Positions 1 to 11,165 are shown, counted from the first letter of the stretch. The stretch: DNA of 64,000 nucleotides from Lumbricus terrestris (GCA_949752735.1 OX457037.1:16076517-16140516); one strand, 5' to 3'. A program made the numbers and translations. Notes: generated by a model not told the origin, from the letters alone.

Positions 1-2530
1 CACCTACTTGAACGTGACAAAGTTTGGCTATAAAGTTTAACATCTGTAATGGACACCTGACAACCACGCCTCCGACCCAGTTTTCTGAGAGTCTTATTGG
101 TTCACGAGACTGACTTTTGATACTGCGCATGCGCACCTACCCGAAAATGTTCTGTTGCTCCTTTTCTTACTCAGGCCTAGAAGTAGCGTTAGCTTTGGAA
201 AGAATTTGTATAAATATTATTTTACATCGTTAAATAGGGAATAGCGAACGTCTTGTAAACTGCTCAAATTGTGATAAGCGCAACCTGGTTGATTGTTCGT
301 TAGGGGGTAGTTCATTGGATAACACGCTGGCTTGTAGAATGAGAGGTACTGAGATCGAGATCAACGAAGCCGTCAATTACTTTGGCAAACATGGCTAAAC
401 TGGCAATCCACGCATCCACAGCCCATCCCTCAGTGGCCACCCAGCATAATAATCATTATAGATCTATAGGAAGCTTGATTACCACTGGCTTTTGGTAACT
501 TGATGCAAATTGAATCTGCTCTGATCTACTCTATACCTGCAGTGTTTGCGCGTTCGAGCGAAGTGTGTACGAGATAATAAGTAGGAACAATATTAGTGTC
601 TATGTGTGCAGATAGTCCTAATTAAAATTCCTTTTAAGAATTGAAAAGACTTGCATGAGTTATACTACGTTCAAATTGTAGGCTAATCGGACGCAATGCC
701 TTGTGTTTTATTCATGTTTCTCTCTAGACTAAGCTGTTAGGTAAATATTTCTTTGAGGGAGCCGATCGATAGGGTAATAGGCCTACTTGTAAGACGCTGC
801 TTATCAGTTGCAATGTTTACATTAATTACATTATAAATGGACAAAGGTCCACATCTTGTAGTGCCTGGTTGATTGTGTGTTTGAAATATTACACTCATAG
901 GGTTCGATACAATTATGTCGCTCCTGGCCGAGTAGGCTACTCGATCTTGGAAGCGTTTGTTTGTCCTATGTTATTTCACTGACTCATTCATTCGTCTTCG
1001 GTAATTCAGCATTTGCCTGTAATTCAGTCCCAATGTGGAAAGTAATTGCTAGAATTGGATACCGCTTGCTGTATTCGATACATAATATACCCATTTATTG
1101 ACCAGCAAAATTGCATAATATTCAATTAATGGTTACTAAGGACTTTTATGACACAAATGTGCTGAAACTTTGAGCTCAATTTTCTCCCTTGTTGTGATTC
1201 TACAAGTTACAGAATCGAACGAATATAATTTCAGATATCTTCAGTTAGAAAAAAGATATTTTCATTCTGTAAAAAGCATTTTGAAGCAGAATAACTGTAG
1301 AATATAACGGAACAAAAAAGTCAAAAACGTCAAACGACGGATTTGGAACGCATGTGTCACATTTTTCATTATCTAGCCTATCATTGTGTTCAAGTCAGGG
1401 TATGGTGATAACTAGAAATGATGTTCAATTTAATATTATCTGTGTAGGCGATAGCACGCGTATTTAAGGGCTATTGAATGAACTGACGGCTCCCAGCGAT
1501 TATCTCTAGATTGGGGCTTGAGAAGAGATAGGCCTAATACCGCGGCCCAATTATTGTGATATATAAGTTCTCCTAAAGTTTTATGTGGTGTCCGTATTAT
1601 TGTAGGCCTATGTAAGTCTTATAGACATAATTAACATCTGTGAGGAAATTTATTCCGTAATTCTGCTTACGAAGCTCCATTGGTTAGTCTGCTTCTTACA
1701 TGAATATGAATTGAAAGACAGCATACATCAGAGCTACGGAGTATAAGATCAGACAGGCCTATATAAATTTTCCATCATTCTCAATATTGTCGCCATCCAC
1801 TTACACTGAGATTAGACATGGGAGTGACTTTGGACAGCCAATCTGACACCACTTGACCCTAAAGTGACTTGAAGTCGACTTCTTGGAGTCAAAACGACTT
1901 GACCCAACTTGGCAGAAAAACAACCGACTTCCGGCTTGAAGTCGACTTCTGACATGGTAATAGCCATTAGCCTAGGTCTACGCACGGCTTCTAATGCAAG
2001 AAGTCAAGCCAATTTCCCTGGCAAACATTAATGTCATATGTACATGTATGGTCCAAATGTATGTGTCTTCGGGATATGTATACTCTAGTATTATGGCTAT
2101 GATTTGGGGGAAACTAGGCCTATTCATGCTAAAACTTATGAAAACGTGAAACTGAGAAATATACACTAAAAACTCTATAAAAATACCCATGCATGTTTCT
2201 AATTTCCTGCTTTGCATATTTCACAAACTTTTTAGCCGTTCCCATCGCGTTTTGCCCCTCCTGCAAAAATTTCTGCGGGCGCCCATGAGCGAGGGAGAGG
2301 CGCAGGTACATCGCTTGGAAATGAAATTCGCCGCCTTAATACGCGCACCTATCAATGCTCCTGCATGAGATAAGCAGGCTACGAATGTATGTCGCGCAGT
2401 AGAATAGATGGCATCGTTTCTAGGCCTATAATTAATCTAAATAGAGGAGAACAGTTACTGGTCTGTTGGAAGACCAGCTGCAGCAACACCATCAGCACCA
2501 GCAGCAGGAGGTGGAACTGTACATCGACCG
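1..2530. other. No gene recognised
   Basis: I see no convincing exon, RNA gene or transposon with both ends in this stretch. The short open frames lack recognisable domains. At 1816-1955 there is a local cluster of GACTT words and their complements, including two copies of the 12-bp palindrome GAAGTCGACTTC (1871-1882 and 1938-1949), which could be the end of an unrecognised repeat. Confidence 0.5.
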
Positions 2531-2538
2531 ATTGTGTG

Positions 2539-2713
2539 CATGGCTCTTTTAAAAGAATTTTTAGAACTGCATAACTCCTTCAATCCTTTCCCATCATCCA
2601 TGGCAAATCACTTCCAATCGGAGGGGAAAGGTCTTTTTTGCTAGTTTTAACTGTACAGAAGTGCTTCTACAAAACTGCATATTTTGTGTACAACTACACG
2701 TTAAAAAAGCCTG
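2539..2713. mobile_element. Short MITE, CAGGGCT family, copy 1
   Basis: This 175-bp segment matches the element at 17605-17797 along its length, including the shared inner words about fTTTTAGAACTGCA-type runs and CATCATCCATGGCAAAT. Its ends are decayed relatives of CAGGGCT...AAAAAAGCCCTG. The flanks are ATTGTGTG on the left and ATTGTGTA on the right, an 8-bp target duplication with one mismatch, as made by hAT-type transposases. It codes for nothing and is older than the second copy. Confidence 0.6.
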
Positions 2714-3677
2714 ATTGTGTACGTTAGATGGTACGATAGCATCCATCATTTCATCGAAGAAAGTGGGCGGCTGCTTCGGCTGCGGCTTCTGACTCCTTTG
2801 CACAAGAGCTGTAGGCTACAGGTGCTTCGAGAGGCTTTCAGTCATTAACCAGAGCCGACATTATCTTAGAACTATTCCTTTTTCTTCTGATTCCGTTTTC
2901 TCGCTTCCTCGCAGTTCCTTCGATATATCAGAATAGACACACAGTGGTCTGGGTGTCTGAATCGTAGGCGAGGACTTTTGAATCAGTGAATGCGTGTGTA
3001 GACTATTCAACGAGAATCATGAGTAGTGGATTTTTGAGTCTCGTAGGCCTAACATTTATGAGACGAAACATTAATTAGTGGTTTATCGCAGAATTAGAAA
3101 ACGACCTGGGCCTGTATGTATGATCGCATTTCAATGAAATCGTATTTAAACGAGGTATTATATAATCAGCCAAGTCTTCATTTATCCGGGTAAGTTTGAT
3201 AATAAATCCTTGTTTGTAGTATCGCTAAAAAATTCTTCCCGCCCGTCATTTTATCTGTGCTACAAAATATCCAATCGCAATCGAAGGCCTGTTCTCGAAA
3301 CTTCTAAAGTGCCACTCGAAAGCCAACCGCAGGGCACCAGCGCATTCGCGAGTGGTGTGTCGATTCAGGTCCGAAGGATGCACGAATTCGGTTGCCAGAA
3401 TGATGGTCAGAGGAGCAGAGTAGATGTTAATGTGAGTGTCGTTTGTATGCTCGGAGAATCGGAAGGTGTTTGCATCAGAAGGTTTGGGGTAAAAGTTTTT
3501 GAAGAGATGTGACTTTGGTTTCTATAGTGGTAGACCGAATGATGATGGATGGAAGAGCGTGAGGAAGGTAATGGTTGGTGACCGATGATGGTGAAACAAT
3601 GGAGCACAATAATTATGACTATGAGGCTGATCTTTCCATAGAGACATGCTGGAGTGTTGTGTGTGTATATTATATAC
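2714..3677. other. No gene recognised
   Basis: Unique-looking sequence between the MITE and the Gmr1-like LTR element. A 100-codon open frame at 3210-3512 (+) has no recognisable domain and no clear splice context, so I do not call it a gene. Confidence 0.4.
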
Positions 3678-3681
3678 ATGT

Positions 3682-4139
3682 TGTAAAGGGTTCTACGGCC
3701 GTCTACGAGGATGACTATCAAAGATAAGGCCCGAAATGATATAATAAACGTCGATTTATTCAATAGAGCAAGTTATACAATGAATTAACTACGTTACCGT
3801 CCAGACGATACGGAGAAGACCAGACCAGAGGTCGAAGCACGGCAAACACACACGACAGCACGGCTAACGAAGCCAAGGAAGACGGATGAACAGCCAGACC
3901 ACCAACAGGGCGAAGAAGGCGACGTAGAAGATGAACCCGCAGGTTAACTCGACAGCAGCGAGGGACACGACCGCTCTCAACGGGAGAAGTACCACGTACC
4001 ACCAAATACCACAAATGCCGTAAGTGCCGTCAAGACCCACGGACACCGTTCCTTAAATAGACAGGGCCACTCCTACTACACCCACGTGCCCAGTCATAGA
4101 GAGAGAGAGTACGGAAGATCAGGAGGGCTAATGGCTACA
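3682..4139 (-). repeat. 3' LTR of the Gmr1-like element
   Basis: 458 bp, the partner of 10078-10535. On the minus strand it is preceded by a purine-rich tract, GGGTGGGGGATA, at about 4140-4151, the expected plus-strand primer. Confidence 0.93.
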
Positions 4140-4801
4140 TATCCCCCACCCAACAGCATGAGGAATCCCGAGGGGATGACGAAATATAGCAGAAAGCACT
4201 ACACCTAACAGTTCACACAGCAAGAATCACTAAGTACTATACCAGTACAAGTTAACGTACTCAGCAATTCCGCAACAACTAATGCAGCGCAATACTAAAT
4301 TAATGCATCATATAACTGAGAGTTCAAACAATTATACGAATCAAAAGAGAGTTCAAACAATTATACGAATCAAAATGAGAGTTCATACAATTATACGAAA
4401 AAAATGAATTTGGACACAAAACGTGTATCAAAAATGATCCAAATTGCACAAAGTCATTGGCCAAAGCCATACTAACTAACATACGAATAAACGACTTCAT
4501 ATAACAGCAGAAACCCAAACCCCCAACAAGAACCCCCAACACCTTTGAAGATTCCACCACTTTTTTTGGAAAGTGTCTGACCAACGCACGAAGGACACTC
4601 ACTGAAGTGTTCCTCGCACTAATTTCCCTTTCAGAAGTTCCATGACAATCTTTGCACTGAATGAAGATTTTCCACTGACAGAAGTTTCCATACTGACAAT
4701 TTCACATGACTGACGACTGCACTGCATCCCTACAGCACCGACGACTGACATCCTGACACGCAGTTCCTGGAAGACGACGAACGCAACAGAGAGCGTCTCT
4801 G
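4140..4801 (-). other. Untranslated 3' region of the Gmr1-like element
   Basis: About 660 bp lies between the gag-pol stop and the 3' LTR with no convincing ORF. At 4318-4405 a unit of about 29 bp built around GAGTTCAAACAATTATACGA is repeated three times. Confidence 0.6.
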
Positions 4802-7800
4802 TTACGTCCTGATGACGCCACAGTCAGAACCACTGCCAAGACACATTGACGTTGCCTCGACAGGGTCCCAACCCCGTGACTCCGAAGGACGACTAAGAAT
4901 GTCCGGCAGAACGTTCAACCTGCCAGGCCGATGCCTGATGTCGAGATTGAACTGTTCCAGCTCCAGACTCCAGCGCAAGAGTTTCATGTTTTTATTCGCC
5001 ATCTGATGTATGAACTGCAGAGGTTTGTGGTCTGTGTATACCAGGACGAGTGTCGACCCAAAGTATACAGAGAAGGCTCGCAGCGCTACCATCAAAGCCA
5101 ACGCCTCCTTTTCAATCGTCGAGTACCGAACTTCATGCTTCAGAAGCTTTCGGCTGATGAAACAGATCGGATGTTCCAGTCCATCGTGCACCTGGAACAA
5201 ACAGGCTCCCACACAGAATTGAGATGCGTCAACACCAACACAAAATTGTTTATCAAAATCAGGAGGTCTAAGAATAGGTCTAGAAGCCAGACGAGATTTC
5301 AGATCAAGAAAAGCATTCTCCGCCTCCACATTCCACTTAAAAGGAATTCCTTTCTTCGTTAACGCCGTCAGCGGCAAAGCAATGTCAGAATAGTGAGGTA
5401 AATATCGCTTATAATACCCCGCAAGCCCTAAGAACGATTGTACTTGCTTCTTATTTCCCGGCCTAGGAAAACGTAACACCGCTTCCACCTTTTTTACCCT
5501 AGGCTGCACACCATCAACACCAATGTGATGACCCAAAAAGTCCACCTCCGCATTCGCAAACACACATTTTTCCAAGTTCAACGTCAAACATGCATCCGCA
5601 ATCCGACTTAACACTTTACGCAAGTGTACCAAATGATCAGACCATTCCAAACTGAAAATAATGATATCATCCAGATACGCATCACAAAAATCATCCAATC
5701 CATTCAACACTTTCGTAATCAACCTAGAAAACGACGCTGGAGCATTCTTCAATCCAAAACTCATGAACTTCCACTGATAATGACCCTTTGGGGTTACAAA
5801 AGCAGTCAACGGGACTGAATCAGAATGCATTGGAATCTGCCAGTACCCTTTCGTCATATCCAACTTCGTCAGAAACCTTGACTTCCCAAGACGATCAATT
5901 AAGACCTCCACCCGGGGCATAGGAAATGGATCCGCCTGAGTCAATCCATTAAGCTTCCGAAAATCTGTACATAAGCGATCCGTACCATTTGGCTTAGGAA
6001 CCATAACGATCGGAGCCGCCCAAGGACTTTCAGATTTCTCAATGATCCCAGCCTTCAACAACTGTTCCACCTCTTTCTCCACCTTAGCCATCCGTTCCGG
6101 ATTTAATCTATAAGGCGATTGTCGAACAGGACGAGCACCTTCAACTAATTCAATCCTATGTGACACCATATCCGTTTTTCCCGGCATCGGACTAAACACA
6201 TGTGCAAAGTCATTCAGAACATCACGCAATTCATCACGACATTCCGCAGACACATCACATTGTAACACTTTATCTTCCAAAGTCACCTCATGCAACTTCA
6301 CATCATTCACTAACATCACAGGAGCAACAACATCATCCGGTACATCATGCAACACATCCGCACGATCCACATACCGCTTCATAAGATTCACATGCACCAC
6401 TCGTTCCGTTTTCCGTCTATCCGGCGTACACACCAAATAATCAACCGGACCAAGACGACGCAACACCACATAAGGACCACAATATTTAGCCTGCAAAGGT
6501 TTACCAACCAAAGGAATTAACAACAGTACCTTTTCACCTTCCTCAAACGTCACAGCTTTCGAATTCTTATCATAATGTTGCTTTGAGCGCCTCTGAGTAG
6601 TTTCTTGAAGGGGCGCTATATAAATGCTATGAATGAATGAATGAATGAATGATTTAGATTTAGCCAGAATAGCATTTTCACCTGCCATGCTCAACGCCAC
6701 ACGCATACGTTCACGCAATTGCAAAACATACTCAATGACATTCTTTCCAGCCACTTCCTTTGCAACATCTTTAGACAACCATGCCTCTTTCATCAATTGA
6801 AGCATGCCCCTAACATCTCTACCAAACATCAAGTCAAAGGCAGAAAACCCAGTACCCTGTACAGGCACCTCTCTGTACGCAAACAAAATCCAAGGCAGCA
6901 TGGTATCCCAAGAACCCGGATACGTTTCAGCCATGGCCTTCAACATATCCTTCATCGTACGATGAAAACGCTCACACATTCCGTTAGATTGCGGTCTGTA
7001 AGGACTAGTCTTCAGTTGTACAATACCACATTCATGCACAAACACTTGCATCAACTCAGACATGAACTCACTACCACAGTCAGAAAGTAATTCTTTCGGA
7101 AAGCCAAACATCGTAAACAACTCACACAAACATTTAGCCACATCCTGCGCCGTATGAGTCTTCAACGGAAACGCAAAAGGAAAATGCGACGCCCAGTCAA
7201 TTACAGTCAGAATAAATCTATTCCCCGTAACATCACACACACTCAATGGACCCACGATATCTATCGCAATTCTGTCAAACACTGCTTGCATAACAGGCAC
7301 ACTGACCATAGGCGCTCTATAATTCCTGTTACCTTTACCCAACCGCTGACACACATCACACGACCGACAATACTCACGTACATCCTTATTTACCATTGGC
7401 CACCAAAAATGTTTCAACAATCTGTCCAATGTCTTCTGTGTTCCCAGATGACCCGAAGCAGGAATGTCATGTGCAACGTGCAACAATTTCTTTCTCAACT
7501 GAAGGGGCACAACCACTTGTGACACACCCATGCCATATGGCGTTAATTTATCGGCCCACCGTCGCACTAACACACCCTCGACTAACGTATACGGTTGTAC
7601 ACCACTATCGATCGTCGATTTATTCTCCGCCTGTGCAAACATTGGAGCCAAATCCCCGCAGTCTCTTTGCCTCATTATAAATTCAGCTCTTGGAAGACAG
7701 ATTTCTGTCCAGTCGGTGTCAACACATTCATTCACAGCGAATAAATCAGCCAGGCCTAAATCACCTGTCGCTAAAAGCTCAGAGTCATTTAACGCCTCCA

Positions 7801-9793
7801 CTAAATCACCGGTCAATAATGCACCGTCGGTCGACTCTGTACTATGACCCAGACTCGTCGTCTCCACGCGCGTCGGTTCAGTGCACACAGCCGACTCTGT
7901 CTCTGTCTCACTGCGTTCTACTGCATACTGTCGAGCCCTAGCTCTCGTCGTGATAGCTACATCAACAATTTCTCCTGCTAAAGCAACGTCATTCCCAATC
8001 ACTACAGAAATAGCATTCATCGGCAGAGACTTCAACACACAGCACAAAATTTCACCTTGTACAAATGCACATTCCAGATTCACGCTCACAAGAGGGCACT
8101 CCACAATCTTACCAGAAATACCACGCAGAAGTCGTGTTTGATTTAGGTGTACATAATCACATTCAGACAACCATTCAGCGCTAATCATTGACTGAAGGGC
8201 TCCCGAATCTCGAAGCACCACCACCTCCTTTCGTTCATTCAACTCATTAATGACACACCCAGTCACACAGAAAGGAGCATACATTTTATCTACAGTTTCA
8301 ATAGGCTTCTGAAAACTCTGTTCCTTAACAGGTGCCGACAAAGTTTGTACCAACCCAACAGGTTTCTGACCCCGCCAGTTTTCAATTTCCACCCCCTCTT
8401 TACGTTTCAATTTAAAACATTGGGCCTTGACGTGCCCAGGGGCTCTACAGAAGCCGCACGTGACCTGTTCCCCAAATCCATCCTCATCATCATGTTTTCG
8501 AAAAGGCTTCTTAAACCCATACGTCCCTCTTTGAGGCGAACGTTTTCCCCATTTCGAATCGTGGCGCACACCTCCACTGTGCCCTGAGCCCTGACGCTCC
8601 CACACCTCTTTCTTCTCACTATCATCAGATGAGAACCGGTTTGTACGCTCAGAAAAATCCCTGTGGAATCCCCCAGCATAATTACTCGGCCCCTGTTTAT
8701 ACAAAACAGCGTATTCATCTGCCAAACGTGCAGCACTCGCCACAGTTTCAGGACTTTTGTCCAACAGCCATCTGTGTACCTCTAACGGTAACGCTTGTAC
8801 AAATTGCTCCATCTGCATTACTTCCTTAAATTTAGCCAAATCATCCCACGAATTCGTACCCTCGACCCAACGCTGAAAAGGGATTTGAAGACGGTACGCA
8901 TAATTGGCATAAGTCTCCCGTGGTTCTTTACGCAACCCCCTAAATTTCTTCCGATAAAATTCAGGTATCCGTTCATATGCGTTTAGCAACGAACTTTTCA
9001 CCAAATCATAATTCACACAATTTTCCAACGACAACGACGCAAAAACTTTTGCCGCCTTTCCCGATAGTTGTGGTTGCAGAAGGGAAGACCACTTCTCTAT
9101 CGGAACATTATGCAAAGCCATTGCCTGCTCAAATGCCGCAAAATAATGTTCAATGTCCGAGGGGTCAAATTTAGGAACAAATTTCATTGCCGCCCCAAAA
9201 CGAAAATCCTCGTTGTTCTGCACAGGACGGTCTGTTACAGGTCGTACTGCCACACCTCCTAACTCCATTCTCCTCATTTCAAGGTCCATATTCATCCTTT
9301 TCTCCTCTATATCAAATCTCCTTTTCGTCTCTTCGGCCTCAGCCGCCATTTTCATTTTTTTCTCTTCGGCCTCCGCTGCCATTCTCATTCTCCTCTCTTC
9401 GTCTTCAGCTGCCATTCTCATTTTCTCTTTCTCATCTTCAGCTGCCAGTCTCATTTTCTCTTTCTCGTCTTCAGCTGCCAGTCTCATTTTCTTCTCTTCG
9501 GCCTCCGCTGCCATTCTCATTTTCTCTTTCTCTACTTCCCATGCAAATTCACGGTCCTCTTTAAATTTCAGACGCTCTATTTCTAATGCTTCTCTCTTCG
9601 CTTGCGCCTTAAGTTTCCATTCCTCACTTCCATGTTTAGGCGACAAAGCCATCTTCGCCAACTTCAGTAATTGAGGTTTCTTTAAACCTTTAACGTCCTC
9701 ACCCAACGTCGCACAATATTGCCTCAACTCCTCCACCGGCAATTCCACTATGTCATCCCACTCAAGAGAACTACCGTCCCCAGAAGACGCCAT
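4802..9793 (-). CDS. Gag-pol polyprotein, integrase upstream of reverse transcriptase
   Basis: A single 1663-residue polyprotein. Residues about 60-180 are a charged coiled coil of near-repeats rich in KMRMAAE. About 277-365 form a capsid segment resembling the SCAN domain (EQF...LP.EV..W pattern). A CCHC zinc knuckle lies near 445-459 and an aspartic protease DSGA near 530. Integrase follows: HHCC zinc region about 775-810, catalytic D near 844, D near 905 and E near 942, then a GPY module near 1102. Reverse transcriptase starts near 1220 with YLDD near 1370. RNase H spans about 1520-1610 (VDAS, EKEAL, TDHKPL). All catalytic motifs I looked for are present and there is no internal stop. About 24 residues near 1048-1072 come from an inserted SINE tail between the integrase core and the GPY module. 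Product: self-replication of the element as a virus-like particle. Confidence 0.92.
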   Translation of the reverse strand: MASSGDGSSLEWDDIVELPVEELRQYCATLGEDVKGLKKPQLLKLAKMALSPKHGSEEWKLKAQAKREALEIERLKFKEDREFAWEVEKEKMRMAAEAEEKKMRLAAEDEKEKMRLAAEDEKEKMRMAAEDEERRMRMAAEAEEKKMKMAAEAEETKRRFDIEEKRMNMDLEMRRMELGGVAVRPVTDRPVQNNEDFRFGAAMKFVPKFDPSDIEHYFAAFEQAMALHNVPIEKWSSLLQPQLSGKAAKVFASLSLENCVNYDLVKSSLLNAYERIPEFYRKKFRGLRKEPRETYANYAYRLQIPFQRWVEGTNSWDDLAKFKEVMQMEQFVQALPLEVHRWLLDKSPETVASAARLADEYAVLYKQGPSNYAGGFHRDFSERTNRFSSDDSEKKEVWERQGSGHSGGVRHDSKWGKRSPQRGTYGFKKPFRKHDDEDGFGEQVTCGFCRAPGHVKAQCFKLKRKEGVEIENWRGQKPVGLVQTLSAPVKEQSFQKPIETVDKMYAPFCVTGCVINELNERKEVVVLRDSGALQSMISAEWLSECDYVHLNQTRLLRGISGKIVECPLVSVNLECAFVQGEILCCVLKSLPMNAISVVIGNDVALAGEIVDVAITTRARARQYAVERSETETESAVCTEPTRVETTSLGHSTESTDGALLTGDLVEALNDSELLATGDLGLADLFAVNECVDTDWTEICLPRAEFIMRQRDCGDLAPMFAQAENKSTIDSGVQPYTLVEGVLVRRWADKLTPYGMGVSQVVVPLQLRKKLLHVAHDIPASGHLGTQKTLDRLLKHFWWPMVNKDVREYCRSCDVCQRLGKGNRNYRAPMVSVPVMQAVFDRIAIDIVGPLSVCDVTGNRFILTVIDWASHFPFAFPLKTHTAQDVAKCLCELFTMFGFPKELLSDCGSEFMSELMQVFVHECGIVQLKTSPYRPQSNGMCERFHRTMKDMLKAMAETYPGSWDTMLPWILFAYREVPVQGTGFSAFDLMFGRDVRGMLQLMKEAWLSKDVAKEVAGKNVIEYVLQLRERMRVALSMAGENAILAKSKSFIHSFIHSIYIAPLQETTQRRSKQHYDKNSKAVTFEEGEKVLLLIPLVGKPLQAKYCGPYVVLRRLGPVDYLVCTPDRRKTERVVHVNLMKRYVDRADVLHDVPDDVVAPVMLVNDVKLHEVTLEDKVLQCDVSAECRDELRDVLNDFAHVFSPMPGKTDMVSHRIELVEGARPVRQSPYRLNPERMAKVEKEVEQLLKAGIIEKSESPWAAPIVMVPKPNGTDRLCTDFRKLNGLTQADPFPMPRVEVLIDRLGKSRFLTKLDMTKGYWQIPMHSDSVPLTAFVTPKGHYQWKFMSFGLKNAPASFSRLITKVLNGLDDFCDAYLDDIIIFSLEWSDHLVHLRKVLSRIADACLTLNLEKCVFANAEVDFLGHHIGVDGVQPRVKKVEAVLRFPRPGNKKQVQSFLGLAGYYKRYLPHYSDIALPLTALTKKGIPFKWNVEAENAFLDLKSRLASRPILRPPDFDKQFCVGVDASQFCVGACLFQVHDGLEHPICFISRKLLKHEVRYSTIEKEALALMVALRAFSVYFGSTLVLVYTDHKPLQFIHQMANKNMKLLRWSLELEQFNLDIRHRPGRLNVLPDILSRPSESRGWDPVEATSMCLGSGSDCGVIRT
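6577..6650 (+). mobile_element. SINE/LINE 3' tail inserted in frame in the gag-pol ORF
   Basis: On the + strand this stretch reads GAGCGCCTCTGAGTAG, then CTTGAAGGGGCGCTATA, then (GAAT)n. That is the same 3' tail as the SINE at 10556 and the LINE at 20.3 kb. It adds about 72 bp, a multiple of three with no stop on the minus strand, so the polyprotein stays open. A short TTT on both sides may be the target duplication. Confidence 0.8.
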
Positions 9794-10062
9794 AACAGTC
9801 TAACTGCGCAGACCAATGACACAAAATTCTCCCCGAATTCAAAATTCTCACGACCGTCCACTTCAAGACCGTCGCGAAAGCACACGCCAAAACGCGCAAA
9901 ACTCTCCGCCGCAAAACAAATAAATAGCCCAGGCCCCCACAAAACGAAATGCGACTTCGCATAAATTTTCGACAAATATCGACAAATGCTCTCACAAAAT
10001 TTCCCGAAAACCAACCGGACTAACAAATATCCGAAATTTACCACCCGCAATATCGAGCAAAA

Positions 10063-10075
10063 GGATGGGCCCCCA
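10063..10075 (-). promoter_or_regulatory. Candidate primer binding site, Gmr1-like element
   Basis: Two bases inside the 5' LTR the minus strand reads TGGGGGCCCATCC, starting with the TGG that pairs with tRNA CCA ends. I could not assign the tRNA from memory. Confidence 0.5.
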
Positions 10076-10077
10076 TC

Positions 10078-10535
10078 TGTAAAGGGTTCTACGGCCGTCT
10101 ACGAGGATGACTATCAAAGATAAGGCCCGAAATGATATAATAAACGTCGATTTATTCAATAGAGCAAGTTATACAATGAATTAACTACGTTACCGTCCAG
10201 ACGATACGGAGAAGACCAGACCAGAGGTCGAAGCACGGCAAACACACACGACAGCACGGCTAACGAAGCCAAGGAAGACGGATGAACAGCCAGACCACCA
10301 ACAGGGCGAAGAAGGCGACGTAGAAGATGAAACCGCAGGTTAACTCGACAGCAGCGAGGGACACGACCGCTCTCAACGGGAGAAGTACCACGTACCACCA
10401 AATACCACAAATGCCGTAAGTGCCGTCAAGACCCACGGACACCGTTCCTTAAATAGACAGGGCCACTCCTACTACACCCACGTGCCCAGTCATAGAGAGA
10501 GAGAGTACGGAAGATCAGGAGGGCTAATGGCTACA
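10078..10535 (-). repeat. 5' LTR of the Gmr1-like element
   Basis: 458 bp, with TG...CA ends on the minus strand. It matches the left LTR at 3682-4139 except for an A/C difference near 10331 (left copy near 3935). As the upstream LTR it should carry the promoter for the minus-strand transcript. Confidence 0.93.
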
Positions 10536-10555
10536 ATGTATACACATAATACTAT

Positions 10556-10753
10556 ATGTGGGGCGCGGCGGTGTAGTGGTGCCTTGAAGCCGGAAGGTTC
10601 TAGGTTCGAATCCACCTCAAGTCGCCGCGTAGGGACCTTGGGCAAGTCCTTCACTTGCAATTGCTCAGCGCTTCGGCGTGAAACTCCGATGCAGTGTCCG
10701 CTCTGCAGTCGGGAGCGCCTCTGAGTAGAGAGCTTGAAGGGGCGCTATAACGA
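10556..10753 (+). mobile_element. tRNA-derived SINE, full length
   Basis: The head has a pol III B box GGTTCGAATCC (about 10612) and an A-box-like GTGTAGTGGTG about 40 bp upstream. The body contains ACCTTGGGCAAGTCCTT, which recalls the CORE segment of vertebrate MIR SINEs, and the 3' end is GGGAGCGCCTCTGAGTAG followed by CTTGAAGGGGCGCTATA. The tail is shared with a LINE fragment at 20.3 kb, its probable partner for reverse transcription. Confidence 0.75.
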
Positions 10754-11028
10754 GTGCACGTATACAAACATACAAATACATGTATATGTGTGTATATATA
10801 TATGGTACGGTTCGAGAACTTGAGATGGGTGGTGGCCGGGGTCGAAAAAGAGAGAGACCGGTGTAGGATCTAGTGCACTGTATAGAGCGGGTTTGCTGGA
10901 TGGGGAAATTTCGTGAAGATATCTGGGCTGGGAGCAAGGTAGGAAGTTGAAAGTTGGGATTGGACTTTTAGTCATTCGATTTGAGTTTCGTGAAAAGAAA
11001 CAGTTTTCCGACCCATAAATTGCTGAGT

Positions 11029-11165
11029 TTTGGCGCTCTTGGGGGGAGGGGCTAAGTCCGTTGAAACATCGTGAAAAGATACCATTTTCACAGGAAAAGC
11101 TTAATCTGGGCCTTCTTTGGGAGGAGCTTAGTCACCCCAGTCCCTGATAAACTCCGTTCGTGTAT
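11029..11165 (+). repeat. Dispersed repeat, GGAGGGGCTAA family, copy 1
   Basis: A segment including GAGGGGCTAAGTC, GAAAAGATACCATTT, AATCTGGGCCTTCTT and AAACTCCG. The same words occur in the same order on the opposite strand at 14030-14186. Class unknown. Confidence 0.5.

Larger units (their letters stand above)
3682..10535 (-). mobile_element. Complete Gmr1-like Ty3/gypsy LTR retrotransposon
   Basis: This 6854-bp element lies on the minus strand. It has two 458-bp LTRs that differ at one site that I found, a 4-bp target duplication ATGT (3678-3681 and 10536-10539), a candidate primer site, a purine-rich tract and one uninterrupted 1663-codon gag-pol frame. Domain order is gag, zinc knuckle, protease, integrase, reverse transcriptase, RNase H. 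Integrase before reverse transcriptase is the Ty1/copia order, yet the enzymes are Ty3/gypsy-like with a GPY module. That combination defines the Gmr1 group described from deuterostomes. The near-identical LTRs and open frame mean recent insertion and possible activity. Confidence 0.93.

Noticed and set aside
3210..3512. 100-codon + frame
   Set aside because: No domain or conserved pattern; length is compatible with chance.
10612..10622. tRNA gene at the B box of the SINE
   Set aside because: No intact acceptor or anticodon stem; the segment is the head of a SINE with a LINE-like tail.
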